Source of the DNA: Falsirhodobacter halotolerans
GTDB taxonomy: Bacteria > Pseudomonadota > Alphaproteobacteria > Rhodobacterales > Rhodobacteraceae
NCBI RefSeq assembly: GCF_022899245.1
Contig: NZ_JALJAZ010000001.1
Coordinates: 662,501-726,500, forward strand
DNA: 64,000 nt
Direction: 5' to 3'
Position 1 is the stretch's first letter, and each line of letters begins with the position of its first letter. Shown piece after piece: positions 35,251 through 44,967 of this stretch. The position numbers and the translations under genes are program-made. The notes beneath the pieces are model-generated. The model did no database searches. It saw only the letters and a program-made list of their open reading frames with translations, and was not told where the DNA came from.

Positions 35251-36906
35251 TCAGCGGGTGAACTTCTTGTGCTTCACACGCTTGGGGTTGGCCGCGTCGG
35301 GACCGAGGCGGCGGATCTTGTCCTTCTCGTAATCCTCGAAGTTGCCTTCGAAGAATTCGACATGGGCATCGCCTTCGAAGGCGAGGATGTGCGTGCACAG
35401 ACGGTCGAGGAAGAAGCGGTCGTGGCTGATGATGACCGCGCAGCCGGCGAAATTCTCGATCGCGGCTTCCAGCGCCTGCAGCGTTTCCACGTCCAGATCG
35501 TTGGTCGGTTCGTCCAGCAGCAGGACGTTGCCGCCCGATTTCAAGAGCTTTGCCAGATGGACGCGGTTGCGTTCCCCGCCCGACAGCAGGCCCACCTTCT
35601 TCTGCTGGTCGGTGCCCTTGAAGTTGAACGAGCCGACATAGTTGCGGCTGTTGATCTGCGCATCGCCCAGTTCGATGATCTCGGCCCCGCCGGAAATTTC
35701 CTCCCAGACATTGGCTTCGGGGTTCAGGCTGTCGCGCGACTGGTCCACGAAGGCCAGCTTGACCGTGTCACCCAGCGAGACGGTGCCGGTATCGGGCTGT
35801 TCCTGCCCCACCAGCATCTTGAACAGGGTGGATTTGCCCGCGCCGTTCGGGCCGATCACGCCGATGATGCCGCCCGGCGGCAGGGTGAACGAGAGGTTCT
35901 CGATCAGTTGCTTGTCGCCCATTGCCTTGGACATGCCCTCGACCTCGATCACCTTGTTGCCAAGGCGCGGGCCGTGGGGGATGACGATCTGGGCGCGGCC
36001 GACCAGTTCCTTGACGGATTCGTCGGCCATCTTGTTGTAGGCCGAGATACGGGCCTTGGACTTCGCCTGACGTGCCTTTGCCCCGGCGCGGATCCATTCG
36101 AGTTCCTTTTCCAGCACTTTCTGCTTGGACTTGTCCTCGCGGGCCTCCTGCTCCAGCCGTTTGGCCTTCGCCTCCAGCCAGGAGGAGTAGTTGCCTTCGT
36201 GCGGCAGGCCGCGGCCGCGTTCCAGTTCCAGGATCCACGAGGTGATGTCGTCGAGGAAGTAGCGGTCGTGGGTGACCGTCAGGATGGTGCCCTTGTATTC
36301 GATCAGGTGCTTTTGCAGCCAGGCGATCGTTTCGGCGTCAAGGTGGTTGGTCGGTTCGTCCAGAAGCAGCATGTCCGGCTCTTCCAGAAGCAGCTTGCAC
36401 AGGGCGACGCGGCGGCGTTCCCCGCCCGACAGGGTGGAGACGTCGGCGTCATCGGGCGGGCAGCGCAGGGCCTCCATCGCGATGTCGACGGTGTTGTCCA
36501 GTTCCCACAGGTTCTGGGCGTCGATCTGGTCCTGAAGGGTGGCCATCTCCTCGGCGGTTTCGTCCGAGTAGTTCATGGCGAGTTCGTTGTAACGTTCCAG
36601 GATCGCGCGTTTGCCGGCCACGCCTTCCATGACGTTGCCGCGCACGTCGAGGGATTCGTCGAGCTGCGGTTCCTGCGGCAGGTAGCCCACGCGGGCGTCC
36701 TTGGCGGCCCAGGCTTCGCCCTGGAAGTCCTTGTCGAGGCCGGCCATGACCTTCAGCAGCGTCGATTTACCGGCGCCGTTGACGCCGACGACGCCGATCT
36801 TGACGCCGGGCAGGAAGTTCAGGCGGATGTTCTCGAACACTTTCTTGCCGCCGGGATAGGTCTTGGAGACGCCATCCATGTGATAGACGTATTGATACGA
36901 GGCCAC
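35251..36906 (-). CDS. ettA: Energy-dependent translational throttle protein EttA (ABC-F)
   Basis: This 551-residue ABC-F ATPase binds the ribosomal E site and gates the first elongation steps according to ATP/ADP. There are two ABC domains without membrane segments. The first Walker A is GVNGAGKS (41-48) and the second is GPNGAGKS; signatures are LSGGERRRV and LSGGERNRV. Length equals E. coli EttA (555). The start is GTG 36906, preceded by GGAG at a proper distance, and gives the family's usual N-terminus ([13 protein letters not shown]). The open frame extends upstream over nadD as a shadow. Confidence 0.94.
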   Translation of the reverse strand: MASYQYVYHMDGVSKTYPGGKKVFENIRLNFLPGVKIGVVGVNGAGKSTLLKVMAGLDKDFQGEAWAAKDARVGYLPQEPQLDESLDVRGNVMEGVAGKRAILERYNELAMNYSDETAEEMATLQDQIDAQNLWELDNTVDIAMEALRCPPDDADVSTLSGGERRRVALCKLLLEEPDMLLLDEPTNHLDAETIAWLQKHLIEYKGTILTVTHDRYFLDDITSWILELERGRGLPHEGNYSSWLEAKAKRLEQEAREDKSKQKVLEKELEWIRAGAKARQAKSKARISAYNKMADESVKELVGRAQIVIPHGPRLGNKVIEVEGMSKAMGDKQLIENLSFTLPPGGIIGVIGPNGAGKSTLFKMLVGQEQPDTGTVSLGDTVKLAFVDQSRDSLNPEANVWEEISGGAEIIELGDAQINSRNYVGSFNFKGTDQQKKVGLLSGGERNRVHLAKLLKSGGNVLLLDEPTNDLDVETLQALEAAIENFAGCAVIISHDRFFLDRLCTHILAFEGDAHVEFFEGNFEDYEKDKIRRLGPDAANPKRVKHKKFTR

Positions 36907-37012
36907 GGGGATGCTCCGTCGGTTAAGGGATTTTGGGGCCCTTGTAGCGATATCGCTGGACAAGGGCAATGAAGGGGTGGTTTGCAGAGGTCCGCACATT
37001 CCGGGGGGTGAC

Positions 37013-37600
37013 GTGCAGGGCTGGCCAATCGCGACACGGGGCATGGTGATCGGGCTTCTGGGGGGATCGTTCGATCCCGCCCATGCGGGGCATGTGCATA
37101 TCACGCGGCAGGCGATACGGCGGTTCGGGCTGGATCGGGTGTGGTGGCTGGTGTCGCCCGGCAACCCGCTGAAGGCGCGGGGACCGCGTCCCATGCCCGA
37201 ACGGTTGGCCCATGCGCGGTGCGTGATGGACGACCCGCGCGTGGAGGTGACGGACCTTGAGGCGCGGCTGGGCACGCGGCACACGGCCGACACGCTGCGC
37301 GCGCTGATGCGACGCTATCCGGGGGTGACCTTCGTGTGGTTGATGGGGGCGGACAATCTGGCGCAGTTGCATCGTTGGGATGATTGGCGTTGGATCATGA
37401 CCCATGTGCGGGTCGGGGTTCTGGCGCGGCCCGGCTGGGGAGTGCGGGGACGCGCGGGGCCCGCGGCGCGAAGTTTTGCCGGGGCGCAGGTGGGTGCCCG
37501 GGCGTTGGTGGGGGCGAATGTGCCCGCCTGGGCCTTTGCCGATTTGCCGATGAGCGGGGATTCGTCCACCGCCATTCGGGCGCGGGGGGATTGGGGATAG
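37013..37600 (+). CDS. nadD: Nicotinate-nucleotide adenylyltransferase
   Basis: This 195-residue enzyme adenylates nicotinate mononucleotide in NAD synthesis. The nucleotidyltransferase motif [11 protein letters not shown] is at 17-27. The [15 protein letters not shown] segment and the closing [11 protein letters not shown] (the ISSTxIR-like motif) are diagnostic. A GTG start at 37013 follows a GGGGGG site; ATG 37043 is an alternative that shortens it by ten residues. The dacB-like gene follows immediately. The promoter must lie in the short gap divergent from ettA. Confidence 0.93.
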   Translation: MQGWPIATRGMVIGLLGGSFDPAHAGHVHITRQAIRRFGLDRVWWLVSPGNPLKARGPRPMPERLAHARCVMDDPRVEVTDLEARLGTRHTADTLRALMRRYPGVTFVWLMGADNLAQLHRWDDWRWIMTHVRVGVLARPGWGVRGRAGPAARSFAGAQVGARALVGANVPAWAFADLPMSGDSSTAIRARGDWG

Positions 37601-37615
37601 ATGCAGGAGCGCAGG

Positions 37616-39046
37616 ATGATGATTTCCAGACGGATTATGATGGGCGGGCTGGCCGCGTTGACGGCGGTTCCGGGATGCGCGGGGGCGCCCGAAAGCTCCA
37701 TCCGTCCGCCGGTGCGGATCGGAAGCTCGGGCGCGTCGGATGCGCTGGTGGCGCGGGCGGGGTTGTCGGGCGAGGTGGCCTATGCCGTGGCGGATAGCCG
37801 CGGGACGCTGATCGAGGGGCGGGATGCCGCGCTGCCGCCGGCCTCGACCGCGAAGGCGATGACCGCGCTTTACGCGCTGGACCGGCTGGGGGCGGGGCAC
37901 CGGTTCCAGACGTTGGTCATGGCCTCCGGCCCGGTGTCGGGCGGTGTGGTGCAGGGGGATCTGTGGCTGGTCGGCGGGGGCGATCCGTCGCTGGACACGG
38001 ACGGGTTGGCCGCGATGGCGGCGGATCTGGCTGCGCGCGGGGTGCGGGGCGTGACGGGGCGATTCTATGCCTATGGCGGCGCGTTGCCCCTGATCGACCG
38101 GATTGACGCCGGTCAGCCGGTCCATGCCAATTACAATGCCACGGTGTCGGGGCTGAACCTGAACTTCAACCGGGTGTATTTCTCATGGGGGGCCGGGGGG
38201 GGCGGGGCGTCGCTGGATGCGCGGTCGGGGCGGGTGGTTCCGCCTGTGACGATGGCGCGCGTGCGGGTCGTGGGGCGAAGCTCGCCCGTCTACACCTATA
38301 GCGGTGGGGCGGGGGTGGACAATTGGACCGTCGCATCCTCTGCAGTGGGGCGCGGGGGGAACCGGTGGTTGCCCGTGCGCCAGCCCGACGCCTATACCGC
38401 CGAGGTGTTCCGCTGGTTGGCCGCCGCACGGGGGGTGAGCCTGCCCGAGCCGGTGGTCACCCGCAGCGCGCCGCAGGGGGCGGTTCTGGCAACGCGGGCG
38501 AGTGTGCCGCTGACCGAGATTCTGCGCGACATGCTGAAGTTTTCCAACAACATGACGGCGGAGGCGGTGGGGCTTTCGGCCTCACGCCAAGGATCGCTGG
38601 CGGCATCTGGGGCGGCGATGAGCGCCTGGCTGGCCGCGAAATATGGGGCGCGGATGGATCTGCGCGACCATTCGGGACTTAGCGGTGCGTCGCGCGTGGC
38701 GCCGTCGCAGATGGTGGCGGCGCTGGCGCGGGCGCAAGGCGATGCCACGGGGCGGTATCTGCGTGGGCTGTTGAAGGACGAAGGTCTGTTCGACGCGGCA
38801 GGTGTGGAGCGGTTGTCGGACCGCGTGCGGATCAAGGCCAAGACCGGGACGCTGAACTTCACCTCGGCGCTGGCGGGATATGTCGAGGCGGGCGGGACAG
38901 AGCGGGTGTTCGCGATCATTGCGGCGGACCTTCCCCGCCGCGCGGCACTGGCGGCGGACGAGGAGGCGCGCCCGGTGGGCGGGGCCGCCTGGACGCGGGG
39001 GGCGCGGATATTGCAGAGCCGGTTGATCGAGAATTGGGTGGGGTAG
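37616..39046 (+). CDS. dacB: D-alanyl-D-alanine carboxypeptidase/endopeptidase (DacB, PBP4 family)
   Basis: This protein of about 476 residues, of the peptidase S13 / PBP4 family, trims and cleaves peptidoglycan cross-links in the periplasm. Active-site motifs are complete: STAK (Ser77 and Lys80 with this start), SNN in FSNNMTAEAV, and KTG in IKAKTGTLNF. A hydrophobic N-terminal signal ends in a VPGC stretch that could be a lipobox, although Pro at -2 is unusual. ATG 37616 is favoured by CAGGAG just upstream; ATG 37601, directly after the nadD stop, and ATG 37619 are alternatives. It lies in one transcript with nadD. Confidence 0.93.
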   Translation: MMISRRIMMGGLAALTAVPGCAGAPESSIRPPVRIGSSGASDALVARAGLSGEVAYAVADSRGTLIEGRDAALPPASTAKAMTALYALDRLGAGHRFQTLVMASGPVSGGVVQGDLWLVGGGDPSLDTDGLAAMAADLAARGVRGVTGRFYAYGGALPLIDRIDAGQPVHANYNATVSGLNLNFNRVYFSWGAGGGGASLDARSGRVVPPVTMARVRVVGRSSPVYTYSGGAGVDNWTVASSAVGRGGNRWLPVRQPDAYTAEVFRWLAAARGVSLPEPVVTRSAPQGAVLATRASVPLTEILRDMLKFSNNMTAEAVGLSASRQGSLAASGAAMSAWLAAKYGARMDLRDHSGLSGASRVAPSQMVAALARAQGDATGRYLRGLLKDEGLFDAAGVERLSDRVRIKAKTGTLNFTSALAGYVEAGGTERVFAIIAADLPRRAALAADEEARPVGGAAWTRGARILQSRLIENWVG

Positions 39047-39094
39047 GCTGCCTTGGAATGATGGCAGTTCATCCTGACGGGCGTACGAAGATCG

Positions 39095-39130
39095 GCGAGC
39101 GCCTGCCATGCCGGAATGCCGGTCGCTCGC
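39095..39130. terminator. Inverted repeat between convergent dacB and the TerB-like gene
   Basis: GCGAGCG and CGCTCGC form a 7-bp stem around a 22-base loop containing a smaller CCGG-type repeat. It sits in the 111-bp gap between two convergent genes, so it may work as a bidirectional terminator. There is no T-run, so support is limited. Confidence 0.35.
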
Positions 39131-39157
39131 TCTAGTTGGGACGGATGGCGGGTCGCC

Positions 39158-39580
39158 TTACCCCGCCATATGCCGCGCCCGTGCGCCGCGTTCGATGGCG
39201 GCGGCGTGGAGGCGGTCTAGGCGGAGTTCTTCGCGGATTTCCTCGAGAAGGCGGAGTTCGGATTGGTAGAGGTGGCCGTCCGCCGCTGCCACGTCGCAGG
39301 CGAGGGCATAGGCGGTTTCGTACATGTGTTCGGCCACCGCCACGCGGATGAGGGCGAGGAGGGCGTCGAGGCCTTCCTCTTCGCGGAAAAGATCGTAGAC
39401 GATATTGGCCACGCGTGGAATCCGGTCAAGGTCGTAATCGGCGAAGACCGGTAGGTGGTTGACGATCTGGTTGATCGCGACGAGTTCGGACACCTCCGCC
39501 CGACCATGGGAGGCGGAGATGGCGATCATGACCGCCACGAGGGCGTCGGGTTGGGTGAGGGAGGGAATGCTGTCTTCCAC
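39158..39580 (-). CDS. TerB-like (tellurite resistance) family protein
   Basis: This 140-residue all-helical cytoplasmic protein resembles the TerB/DjlA-like family. Two similar acidic helical segments are visible: VAVMIAISASHGRAEVSELVAI near residues 15-36 and ALACDVAAADGHLYQSELRLL near 92-112. Both contain the small acidic loop (ADG or HGR type) typical of TerB. It is convergent with dacB and divergent from lysK. No other ter genes are nearby, so tellurite resistance itself should not be assumed. Confidence 0.8.
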   Translation of the reverse strand: MEDSIPSLTQPDALVAVMIAISASHGRAEVSELVAINQIVNHLPVFADYDLDRIPRVANIVYDLFREEEGLDALLALIRVAVAEHMYETAYALACDVAAADGHLYQSELRLLEEIREELRLDRLHAAAIERGARARHMAG

Positions 39581-39610
39581 GGGGAGCGTCCTTCTTTTGG
39601 CCCTAGATTA

Positions 39611-39639
39611 TTGACCTGAGGGCGTGTGGGCAATAGACC
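39611..39639 (+). promoter_or_regulatory. Candidate promoter of lysK
   Basis: TTGACC (39611-39616) is followed after 17 bp by TAGACC (39634-39639), about 50 bp before the lysK start. The -35 is strong and the -10 weak, a pattern common in GC-rich alphaproteobacteria. The gap also must serve the divergent TerB-like gene. Confidence 0.35.
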
Positions 39640-39690
39640 CCGCGGGGTGCGGCGGCATGGGGCCGCCGGTTCGATTTCGGGGAAATGCCC

Positions 39691-41268
39691 ATGTCCGCCC
39701 TTCGCGATGCTGCGATGACCTCCAAAGCCTGGCCTTTCGAAGAGGCGCGCAAGATCTTGAAACGGGTGGGCGAAAAGGGGCCGGAGAAGGGCCATGTCCT
39801 GTTCGAGACCGGCTATGGCCCCAGCGGGTTGCCGCATATCGGCACATTCGGGGAGGTCGCGCGGACGACGATGATCCGGCGGGCGTTCGAGATCATTTCG
39901 GACATTCCGACGCGGTTGGTATGTTTTTCCGACGATCTGGACGGGATGCGGAAGGTGCCGGATAATGTGCCGGAGCAGGAGATGCTGCGCGAGAACCTGC
40001 AGCGGCCGCTGACCTCGGTGCCCGATCCGTTCGGGACGCATGACAGTTTCGGGGATCACAACAACGCCATGTTGCGGCGGTTTCTGAACACGTTCGGGTT
40101 CGATTACGAATTCATCTCGGCCACCGAATTCTATCGCTCGGGGCAGTTCGACGAGGTGTTGCTGCGGGCCTGCGCGCGGTATGACGACGTGATGAAGGTG
40201 ATGCTGGCGAGTTTGCGCGAGGAGCGGCAGCAGAGTTATTCGATCTTTCTGCCGATTTCGCCGACCTCGGGGCGGGTGCTGTATGTGCCGTTGAAAGCGG
40301 TGAACGCCGAGGCGGGGACGATCACGTTCGACGACGAGAACGGGGTGGAGACGACGCTGCCGGTGACGGGCGGCAATGTGAAATTGCAATGGAAGCCCGA
40401 TTTCGGCGCGCGCTGGGCGGCGCTGGACGTGGATTTCGAGATGTATGGCAAGGACCATTCCACCAATACGCCGATCTATGACCGGATTTGTGAGATTTTG
40501 GGTGGGAAGAAGCCGGAGCATTTCACCTATGAATTGTTCCTGGATGAGAACGGCGAGAAGATTTCCAAGTCGAAAGGCAACGGGCTGACGATCGATGAAT
40601 GGTTGACCTACGCCTCCACCGAGTCGTTGGCCTATTTCATGTATCTGAAGCCGAAGACGGCGAAGCGGATGCATTTCGACGTCATTCCGAAGGCGGTGGA
40701 CGAGTATCACCAGCAGTTGCGCGCCTATGCCACGCAGGACGATGCCAAGCGGGTCGATAATCCGGTGTTCCACATCCACAACGGAAACCCGCCCGAATCG
40801 AAGATGGTGGTGCCGTTTGCGATGCTGCTGAACCTTGCGTCGGTGTCGGCGGCGAAGGACAAGGCCGGGTTGTGGGGGTTCATCCGTCGCTATGCGCCCG
40901 ACGCGTCGCCCGAGGGGAATCCCGATCTGGATGCGGCGGCGGGGTTTGCCGTGCGGTATTTCAACGATTTCGTGGCGCCGACGCGGCAATTCCGTTTGCC
41001 GACCGATCAGGAGCAGGGGGCGATGGAGGATCTTCTGGGCCGTTTGAAGGTCTGGGACGGGGGGCTGGACGCGGAGGCGTTGCAGACGATGGTCTTTGCC
41101 GTGGGCAAGGAACATGGGTTCGAGCCGCTGCGCGATTGGTTCAAGGCGCTGTATGAGGTGCTTCTGGGGGCTTCGGAAGGACCGCGGTTCGGCGGGTTCG
41201 TCGCGCTTTATGGTGTGGATGAGACGGTGGCGCTGATCGAAGCGGCGCTGCGCGGCGAGTTGGCGTGA
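39691..41268 (+). CDS. lysK: Lysyl-tRNA synthetase, class I
   Basis: This 525-residue enzyme charges tRNA-Lys. It is of the class I (Rossmann-fold, archaeal-type) form, also found in many alphaproteobacteria in place of the class II enzyme. The HIGH-like motif is HIGT at 49-52 and the KMSKS-like motif is KISKS at 290-294, followed by KGNG. ATG 39691 follows GGGGA at a suitable distance; ATG 39685 is two codons upstream. A strong hairpin follows the gene. Confidence 0.95.
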   Translation: MSALRDAAMTSKAWPFEEARKILKRVGEKGPEKGHVLFETGYGPSGLPHIGTFGEVARTTMIRRAFEIISDIPTRLVCFSDDLDGMRKVPDNVPEQEMLRENLQRPLTSVPDPFGTHDSFGDHNNAMLRRFLNTFGFDYEFISATEFYRSGQFDEVLLRACARYDDVMKVMLASLREERQQSYSIFLPISPTSGRVLYVPLKAVNAEAGTITFDDENGVETTLPVTGGNVKLQWKPDFGARWAALDVDFEMYGKDHSTNTPIYDRICEILGGKKPEHFTYELFLDENGEKISKSKGNGLTIDEWLTYASTESLAYFMYLKPKTAKRMHFDVIPKAVDEYHQQLRAYATQDDAKRVDNPVFHIHNGNPPESKMVVPFAMLLNLASVSAAKDKAGLWGFIRRYAPDASPEGNPDLDAAAGFAVRYFNDFVAPTRQFRLPTDQEQGAMEDLLGRLKVWDGGLDAEALQTMVFAVGKEHGFEPLRDWFKALYEVLLGASEGPRFGGFVALYGVDETVALIEAALRGELA

Positions 41269-41273
41269 TGTTG

Positions 41274-41304
41274 CGCCCCCTCCGCACGGTGGCCTGAGGG
41301 GGCG
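41274..41304 (+). terminator. Hairpin terminator after lysK
   Basis: A perfect 9-bp stem CGCCCCCTC/GAGGGGGCG with a 13-base loop begins 6 bp after the lysK stop, followed by TTAAA. The stem is strong but the T-run is very short. Confidence 0.6.
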
Positions 41305-41355
41305 TTAAACCGCCAAAGTTAATCCTGCCCGCAACCTAGCGAGGCGAGGATACCC

Positions 41356-43641
41356 ATGAACAAGGCGATTACCGAGGGTCTGGTGCTGATGCCGCCGGCC
41401 TTTTCCGAAGGGCTGAACCTGTGGTCGCGCGAGGATGGGCGACCGGGGCAGGGCAGTTATGCCGGGCAGTCGAACGCCGCCTTCGTGCCCGCCGATCAGG
41501 ATTTCGACGGCTGCATGGAGCTGGTGAAGCAGAATTCGGTTCAGAAGGTGCGGTGTTTCCAGCAGGTTCCGATGCAGCCGGGCCTGTATCTGCGGGTGAC
41601 CGCGCGGGTGAAATGCGTGGCGGGGGCCTTTCCGTCGGTGCGGATTGCGGCCTGGGCCGGGAACACGTCCGGGCAGGCGGTGGATGTGCCGGTGACGGCG
41701 CGGTCGGTGGCGCTGAACCGTTATGGGGAGGTGGTGGAGGTGTCGGCCATCATCGGATCGGGCCGGCGCACGGGTGTGGACATGGTGTGGGGGACGGTGC
41801 CCGCCTATGGCCATTTCGGGCTGGATCTGACGGGGTCCAATGGCGGGGTGGTTCGGATCGACGACATCGTCATCGAGGATGTCACCTCGTTTTTTCAGCG
41901 CGACATGATGGATATCGTGGATGTGCGCGATTACGGCGCGGTGGGTGATGGGAAGGCTGACGATGCGGCGGCGTTCGTGGCGGCGGACCGCGCGGCCGGG
42001 GATCGGCGGGTGTTCGTGTCGGCGGGCACGTATCGCATCGGGTCGAACCTGACGTTGAATTCGCGCGTGCAGTTCGAGGGCCGCCTGACGATGGCCGAGA
42101 ATGTGCGCCTGTCCTGCACGCGCAACTTTGATCTGGACACCTATACGGCGGCGTTCGGCGATCCCTATAAGGGGTTTCGCAAGGCGCTGCAGGCGTTGTT
42201 CTATTACACGGGGCATGTGACGCTGGATCTGTCGGGGCGCCGTGTGGACGTGCCGGAGCCGATAGATGTGGCGGGTTTGGCCGGGATGACGCAGTTCGAG
42301 CAGCGCCGGGTTCTGACCAACGGGCAGCTGAACGCCGTCGAGGGGCCCGCGTGGCAGACGGCGGTGGTGCGGTCGGTCGCGACCTTTACGCCGTCGCAGC
42401 CGATGCGGCTGACCAATGTGGCGAATGCGGCCAGCATCGCCGTGGGGTCGCGCGTGTCGGGGGCCGGGATCGGGCGCGAGGTTTACGTGCGCGGTGTGGA
42501 TGCGGGGTCGGGGACGCTGGAGCTGTCGGTTCCGCCGGGCAGCCTTGCGGGGACGCGGACGCTGACCTTCGAGCGGTATCAGTATGTGCTGGACTTCTCA
42601 GGGTTCTCCAAGAACTCGAAGTTCGAGATCACGGATGTGGAGGTGCAGTGCAACGGGTTTGCCAGCGCCGTCATGCTGCCCATCACCGGAAGCGTGTTCC
42701 GCATGGCGCAGAGCGTGATCAACCGGCCCAAGGATCGCGGCATCACCTCCATCGGGTTGGCCTGTCAGGGCCTGATCATCGACGAGACGCAATTTCTGTC
42801 GAACGAGCAGGATGTGAAGGTTCCGGCACGCACGACCATCGCGTTGAACGTGAATGCCAACGACGCGAAGTTGCGCGACAACCGCATCGTCCGGTTTGCC
42901 CATTTCGGTGTGGTCAAGGGATCGGGGCACATGTTCATCGGCAACCACTTCTTTCACGGGGACGATGAGGAGGTGGGGGTGCGCCGGGCCGGTCTGGTTC
43001 TGACGGAGATCAACGCCAAGACGCTGTTCACGGGAAACTATGTCGACAACTGTTTCATCGAGTGGACGAACGAGCATGATGCGAACCCGAAATTCGAGAG
43101 CCAGTTTTCGTTCGGCGGGCTGACGATCACCGGCAACGTCTTCATGGCGTCGGGGACGGGGACGTTCTTTCGATGGTTGGTGGTGACGCCGCGGGGGCCG
43201 GGCCATTTCATCAACGGGCTGAGTGTGATGGGCAATGCGTTCCGCACCGTCAATTGCGAGGTGGGGCGCGTGGAGATGGTCGACACCTCCTATGCCGAGC
43301 TGGATCATGGGCGGATGCGGAACACGATGTTCGAATCGAACACGTTCAACGGGGTGATCCAGAGCACGTTCAGCCCCGTTACGGTGCGCCATGCGCAGAA
43401 CACGGCGGCGAACACCTGGGTGGTCAATGCGGGGGCCTTCCTGCCCTTCGGGGCGCGGGCGCGCAACGTGTCCGCCGTGGTGGCGGAGGGGCCGATCACC
43501 AATGCGGGCGGCGGTGTGCAGATCCCGGCACCTTGGATCGAGGTGGAGAAGGGCAGCGACCGCAACCTTGTTCACCTGCGTTGGATGAACGACGTGAAGG
43601 GGGTGGTTCAGGTGACGGTGCGGGGGGACAATCCGACCTGA
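41356..43641 (+). CDS. Large right-handed parallel beta-helix protein (pectate-lyase-superfamily motif)
   Basis: This 761-residue protein has no known function. Residues about 15-180 look like a jelly-roll, carbohydrate-binding-like domain. The motif DVRDYGAVGDGKADDAAAF (189-207) with VFVSAGTYRIGSNLTLNS shortly after is the classic entry into a pectate-lyase/GH28-type beta-helix, as seen in phage tailspikes and polysaccharide lyases. The rest, about 400-680, is a beta-rich series of N and V containing turns typical of the helix. No signal peptide is visible. It stands alone between lysK and guaD and overlaps the convergent guaD end by 34 bp. A role in binding or cutting a surface polysaccharide is inference. 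Confidence 0.8.
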   Translation: MNKAITEGLVLMPPAFSEGLNLWSREDGRPGQGSYAGQSNAAFVPADQDFDGCMELVKQNSVQKVRCFQQVPMQPGLYLRVTARVKCVAGAFPSVRIAAWAGNTSGQAVDVPVTARSVALNRYGEVVEVSAIIGSGRRTGVDMVWGTVPAYGHFGLDLTGSNGGVVRIDDIVIEDVTSFFQRDMMDIVDVRDYGAVGDGKADDAAAFVAADRAAGDRRVFVSAGTYRIGSNLTLNSRVQFEGRLTMAENVRLSCTRNFDLDTYTAAFGDPYKGFRKALQALFYYTGHVTLDLSGRRVDVPEPIDVAGLAGMTQFEQRRVLTNGQLNAVEGPAWQTAVVRSVATFTPSQPMRLTNVANAASIAVGSRVSGAGIGREVYVRGVDAGSGTLELSVPPGSLAGTRTLTFERYQYVLDFSGFSKNSKFEITDVEVQCNGFASAVMLPITGSVFRMAQSVINRPKDRGITSIGLACQGLIIDETQFLSNEQDVKVPARTTIALNVNANDAKLRDNRIVRFAHFGVVKGSGHMFIGNHFFHGDDEEVGVRRAGLVLTEINAKTLFTGNYVDNCFIEWTNEHDANPKFESQFSFGGLTITGNVFMASGTGTFFRWLVVTPRGPGHFINGLSVMGNAFRTVNCEVGRVEMVDTSYAELDHGRMRNTMFESNTFNGVIQSTFSPVTVRHAQNTAANTWVVNAGAFLPFGARARNVSAVVAEGPITNAGGGVQIPAPWIEVEKGSDRNLVHLRWMNDVKGVVQVTVRGDNPT

Positions 43642-44894
43642 CGCCCATTGGTCCAGACCGCGCGTATGGCACGGTCGTCGCCCATCATGATCGTCGGGAA
43701 GGCGGCCTGCCAGATGTCGGAGGCGTGGCCGTGGGCCTGGGCGATGGCGGGGGTGGAGGAGAGGTTCACGACCACAAGGTCGGCCTCCATCCCCGGGGCG
43801 ATGTTGCCGATCTGATGGCCCGCCCGCAGGGTTTCGGCGGGGCCGCCGGTGGCGAGCCACCACAAGGCCGAGGGGTGGAGGGGGTCGCCGCGAAGCTGTC
43901 CGATCTCATACGCGGCGGCCATGGTGCGAAGCATGGAGAAGCTGGACCCGCCGCCGGTGTCGGTGGCGAGACCCACGCGGAGACCCTGACGGGCAAGCGT
44001 CATGTCGAAGAGGCCGGAGCCGATGAAGGTGTTGGAGGTGGGGCAATGGGCGACGCCGGAGTTCGACTCGATCAGGCGGGCGCGTTCGCGGGGGGTGAGG
44101 TGGATGGCATGGCCGAAGACCGCGCCGGGGCCGATCAGGCCGAACCGTTCGTAGACATCGAGGTAATCGCGCGCATCGGGAAAGAGGGATTGGACCCAAG
44201 CCACCTCATCCGTCTGTTCGGAGAGGTGGGTTTGCATCAGGCAGTGGGGATGATCGCGCCAGACGGCCCCGAGGGCTTCGAGTTGGTCCGGTGTGGAGGT
44301 GGGCGCGAAGCGCGGGGTGATGACGCAGGACAGGCGGTCCACCCCGTGCCAGCGGTCGATCAGGTGCCGGGTGTCCCGATCGGCCGTTTCGGCCGTGTCG
44401 CGCAGGCCATCGGGGGCATTGCGGTCCATGGCGGTGCGCCCGGCCCAGACGCGCATGTTGCGGGTTTGGGCGGTGCGGAAGTAGGCATCGACGCTGTGGG
44501 GATGGATGGTGGCGTAGGTGCAGACGCTGGTCGTGCCGTGGGCGGTGACGAGATCGAGGTGGCGGTTGGCGATGGTGGTCGCATAGGCGGGGTCGGCGAG
44601 GCGCATCTCCTCGGGGAAGGTATAGCGGTTCAGCCAGTCGATCAGCCGTTTGCCCCAGCTTGCGATGATGGCGGTTTGCGGGAAATGGGCGTGGCAGTCG
44701 ATGAATCCGGCCGAGATGAGATCGCTGCCGTAATCGGTGACGCGGGCGCGCGGATGGGCCGCGCGCAGGGTGGCGGCGGGTCCGACCGCGTGGATCAGGC
44801 CGTTGTCGATCGCCACCGCCTCGTGCACCTGAGCGGTGCCGCCACGCAACGGGCTGTCTGTGAAATGCACCACTTGGCCCAGCAGGATATCCAT
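43608..44894 (-). CDS. guaD: Guanine deaminase
   Basis: This 428-residue metal-dependent amidohydrolase converts guanine to xanthine. The zinc-binding HxH is His68 and His70 in FIDCHAHF, followed by the guanine deaminase pattern IIASWGKRLIDWLNRYTFPEE. Later motifs are QTHLSEQTDEV and VFGHAIHLT, with ATDTGGGSSFSML near the end carrying the catalytic Asp. It is divergent from mgtE over 73 bp. Its 3' end overlaps that of the beta-helix gene. No xanthine dehydrogenase genes are adjacent. Confidence 0.93.
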   Translation of the reverse strand: MDILLGQVVHFTDSPLRGGTAQVHEAVAIDNGLIHAVGPAATLRAAHPRARVTDYGSDLISAGFIDCHAHFPQTAIIASWGKRLIDWLNRYTFPEEMRLADPAYATTIANRHLDLVTAHGTTSVCTYATIHPHSVDAYFRTAQTRNMRVWAGRTAMDRNAPDGLRDTAETADRDTRHLIDRWHGVDRLSCVITPRFAPTSTPDQLEALGAVWRDHPHCLMQTHLSEQTDEVAWVQSLFPDARDYLDVYERFGLIGPGAVFGHAIHLTPRERARLIESNSGVAHCPTSNTFIGSGLFDMTLARQGLRVGLATDTGGGSSFSMLRTMAAAYEIGQLRGDPLHPSALWWLATGGPAETLRAGHQIGNIAPGMEADLVVVNLSSTPAIAQAHGHASDIWQAAFPTIMMGDDRAIRAVWTNGRQVGLSPRTVT

Positions 44895-44967
44895 CTCGCC
44901 CCTCGCTTTATTTTGCGGTTACACTAAACCCTCCAACTGGCGATGAATACCGGAACGGAGTGGCAGC

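Noticed and set aside
39526-41115. 529-codon minus-strand frame
   Set aside because: It is antisense to lysK, which carries both class I synthetase motifs, and has no recognisable domain.
41356-43641. Prophage remnant
   Set aside because: The beta-helix protein looks like a tailspike, but no integrase, portal, capsid or tail genes lie nearby and the flanks are housekeeping genes.
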